From NCBI GenBank assembly GCA_903891335.1, contig CAITDX010000021.1:1-16001 (forward strand): 16,001 bases of DNA, read 5' to 3'. Every line of letters begins with the position of its first letter. Position 1 is the stretch's first letter. Positions 14,919 to 16,001 of this stretch are shown in pieces. This DNA is from an uncultured bacterium. Its GTDB lineage: Bacteria; Patescibacteriota; Microgenomatia; UBA1400; PJMF01. A program made the translations under genes and the position numbers. Under the pieces are notes generated by a model. The model worked only from the letters and a program-made list of their open reading frames with translations, had not been told where the DNA came from and made no database searches.

Positions 14919-15353
14919 ATGTCTTCAAACCAGAATTTATCTATGTCAAAAAACTTTCTTGCCCTCGATTATGGTACCAAACGAATTGGGGTGGCGATGA
15001 ACATGGCAAGTTTAGTTGAGCCCTTATTTGTCATCAACCACGATGCTCAATCAAGCAATGGTGAGGTTAGTCAGGAAGTACTGACTCAGTTACAAGCTCT
15101 TTGTCAGGAGAAAAAAATTGATGAAATTGTGCTCGGCATTTCTGAGAATGACATGGCAGCAAAAACCACTGTTTTTGCTAAACAACTAACTCGCCTTTTG
15201 CAATTACCAGTTCGATTACACGACGAGACGCTCTCATCAGCGGAGGTGCAGGCACGGCTGCGTGAAGCAGGAGTCAACCTCAGTCGTCATCAAGGTCCAA
15301 TTGACCATTATGCTGCCGCATTGATACTCGAGGATTTTTTGGCAATCACCTAA
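14919..15353 (+). CDS. ruvX: Putative pre-16S rRNA nuclease / Holliday junction resolvase RuvX (YqgF)
   Basis: This 144-residue protein has the RNase H-like fold of YqgF. The acidic residues expected at the active site are present: D17 in LALDYGTKRIGVA, D102-E103 in LHDETLSS, and D129 in IDHYAAALIL. YqgF is implicated in 16S rRNA 5'-end maturation in E. coli and is also annotated as a Holliday junction resolvase. The length is normal. ATG 14919 directly follows the sortase TAA, which suggests coupling; ATG 14943 (MSKNFLALDYG) is a more family-typical start and cannot be excluded. In Bacillus the gene lies between alaS and mltG, as it does here apart from the two envelope genes upstream. Confidence 0.93.
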   Translation: MSSNQNLSMSKNFLALDYGTKRIGVAMNMASLVEPLFVINHDAQSSNGEVSQEVLTQLQALCQEKKIDEIVLGISENDMAAKTTVFAKQLTRLLQLPVRLHDETLSSAEVQARLREAGVNLSRHQGPIDHYAAALILEDFLAIT

Positions 15354-15368
15354 AGAGTGTGCTACACT
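15339..15368 (+). promoter_or_regulatory. Promoter of mltG inside the end of ruvX
   Basis: TTGGCA (15339-15344), five of six consensus bases, and TACACT (15363-15368) are 18 nt apart, with TGC before the -10 as an extended element. The start at 15388 would have a leader of about a dozen nt and no clear Shine-Dalgarno. Confidence 0.55.
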
Positions 15369-15387
15369 TATCCCTTATCAAAACGCT

Positions 15388-16001
15388 ATGTTCAAAAAAA
15401 TCCCCAAATTGCTCTTTGTTGTCGTATTTTGTTTGCTACTTTTAGTTCTGGCAAGTTTTGCGATTGCATCATTTTTTCAAGCTCCGCTTACGACAGGTAC
15501 TGCTAATAGTCAGCGCTTTGTCATTCCTAAAGGTCAAGCAATTACGGTAATTGCTGAAAGGTTGGCGGAGGCTGGTTTGATCAAAAATGCTTTGGCATTT
15601 CGAGCGGTAGTGTATCAACAAGACTTAATCAATAAGATTCAGGCTGGCAGTTTTGAATTATCACCCACGATGAATGTTTGGCAGATTGCGGCGGCGCTGA
15701 CTGTTGGAACTGATGATGTCTGGGTAACTTTGCCTGAGGGGTGGCGGCGAGAGGAAATTGCGGCCAGTCTTGGCGAACAAGAACTTCCCGATTTCAATGA
15801 GGAAGATTTTTTGGCCCTCACCAAGGGACTTGAGGGACAATTATTCCCCGATACCTATTTAGTTTCTCGACAAATTAGTACGGCTGCTTTTGTTTCGTTA
15901 CTTAATAATACGTTTGAGAGTAAAGTCAAGCGAGGCTTAACTGAGCTCATGAGCAATCAAGAGCGTAGCTTGAATGAAATTTTAACGCTAGCCTCGCTTG
16001 T
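15388..16001 (+). CDS. mltG: Endolytic murein transglycosylase MltG, 5' part (runs off the window)
   Basis: The frame is open from ATG 15388 to the window end and gives 204 residues of a longer protein. It has an N-terminal membrane helix (about 6-30), then a LysM-like N-terminal domain (FVIPKGQAITVIAERLAEAGLI and AGSFELSPTMNVWQIAAAL) and the start of the YceG/MltG catalytic domain (LPEGWRREEIAASL, LEGQLFPDTY, and LNEILTLASL). The catalytic Glu, which follows the ASxxE motif, lies just beyond the end, so activity cannot be judged. MltG cuts nascent peptidoglycan in the membrane and is thought to end strand elongation. It has its own promoter within ruvX. Its truncation is only the window edge. 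Confidence 0.93.
   Translation, partial: MFKKIPKLLFVVVFCLLLLVLASFAIASFFQAPLTTGTANSQRFVIPKGQAITVIAERLAEAGLIKNALAFRAVVYQQDLINKIQAGSFELSPTMNVWQIAAALTVGTDDVWVTLPEGWRREEIAASLGEQELPDFNEEDFLALTKGLEGQLFPDTYLVSRQISTAAFVSLLNNTFESKVKRGLTELMSNQERSLNEILTLASL

Noticed and set aside
1..16001. Alternative genetic code with UGA read as Gly or Trp
   Set aside because: TGA ends the genes at 779, 9143 and 9472 at sensible positions, and no recognised gene has an internal TGA.
1..16001. CRISPR array, insertion sequence or integrated element
   Set aside because: No regularly spaced repeats, transposase, recombinase or terminal repeats were seen, and no direct repeat flanks the tRNA or tmRNA gene.

Overview
The window reads as a chromosomal segment of a Patescibacteria (CPR) bacterium, possibly Microgenomates-like. 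Several features point this way: a 634-residue alanyl-tRNA synthetase without the C-Ala domain, RNase J as the visible mRNA-decay nuclease, a protein joining an actin-like N-terminal half, one membrane segment and a baseplate-J-like outer half (a type I associate with these genomes), a sortase, a RodZ-like protein with an Ig-like tail, and RNA genes without an encoded CCA end. TGA, TAA and TAG all terminate intact genes, so the standard bacterial code applies and the recoded lineages (Absconditabacteria, Gracilibacteria) are unlikely. The lineage call is inference; no marker-gene tree was possible. I saw no mobile element, prophage, CRISPR array or long repeat.

Layout. 1-1480: the 3' end of a coiled-coil protein, an unrecognised histidine-rich protein, and a family-4-type uracil-DNA glycosylase that has lost all four iron-sulfur cysteines. 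1535-5542: RNase J, a probable terminator, then the DNA translocase FtsK. 5555-6739: an uncharacterised helical protein. 6745-7148, minus strand: tmRNA (ssrA), whose 3' end lies 5 nt from the end of that gene; it encodes a 19-residue phenylalanine-rich tag. 7212-7883, minus: a ComF-type phosphoribosyltransferase. 7971-8486: tRNA-Val(CAC), apparently co-transcribed with yqeY. 8499-9812: three small membrane proteins (RodZ-like, DUF948-like, YtxH-like). 9856-16001: alaS, the actin-like/baseplate-J protein, a sortase, ruvX (yqgF) and the 5' part of mltG.

How the genes fit together. The right half recalls the Firmicutes order alaS - yqgF - mltG, here with two envelope genes placed between alaS and ruvX. 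The baseplate-J protein, sortase and MltG would all face the outside of the membrane and could act on the same cell-surface structure (inference). The rest is housekeeping: DNA repair (UDG, RuvX), chromosome segregation (FtsK), RNA decay and ribosome rescue (RNase J, tmRNA), and translation (AlaRS, tRNA-Val). Two genes, udg and alaS, have a -10 box only 7-8 nt before the start codon and no Shine-Dalgarno, so they are probably translated from leaderless mRNAs, while rnj and the baseplate-J gene have clear Shine-Dalgarno sequences.
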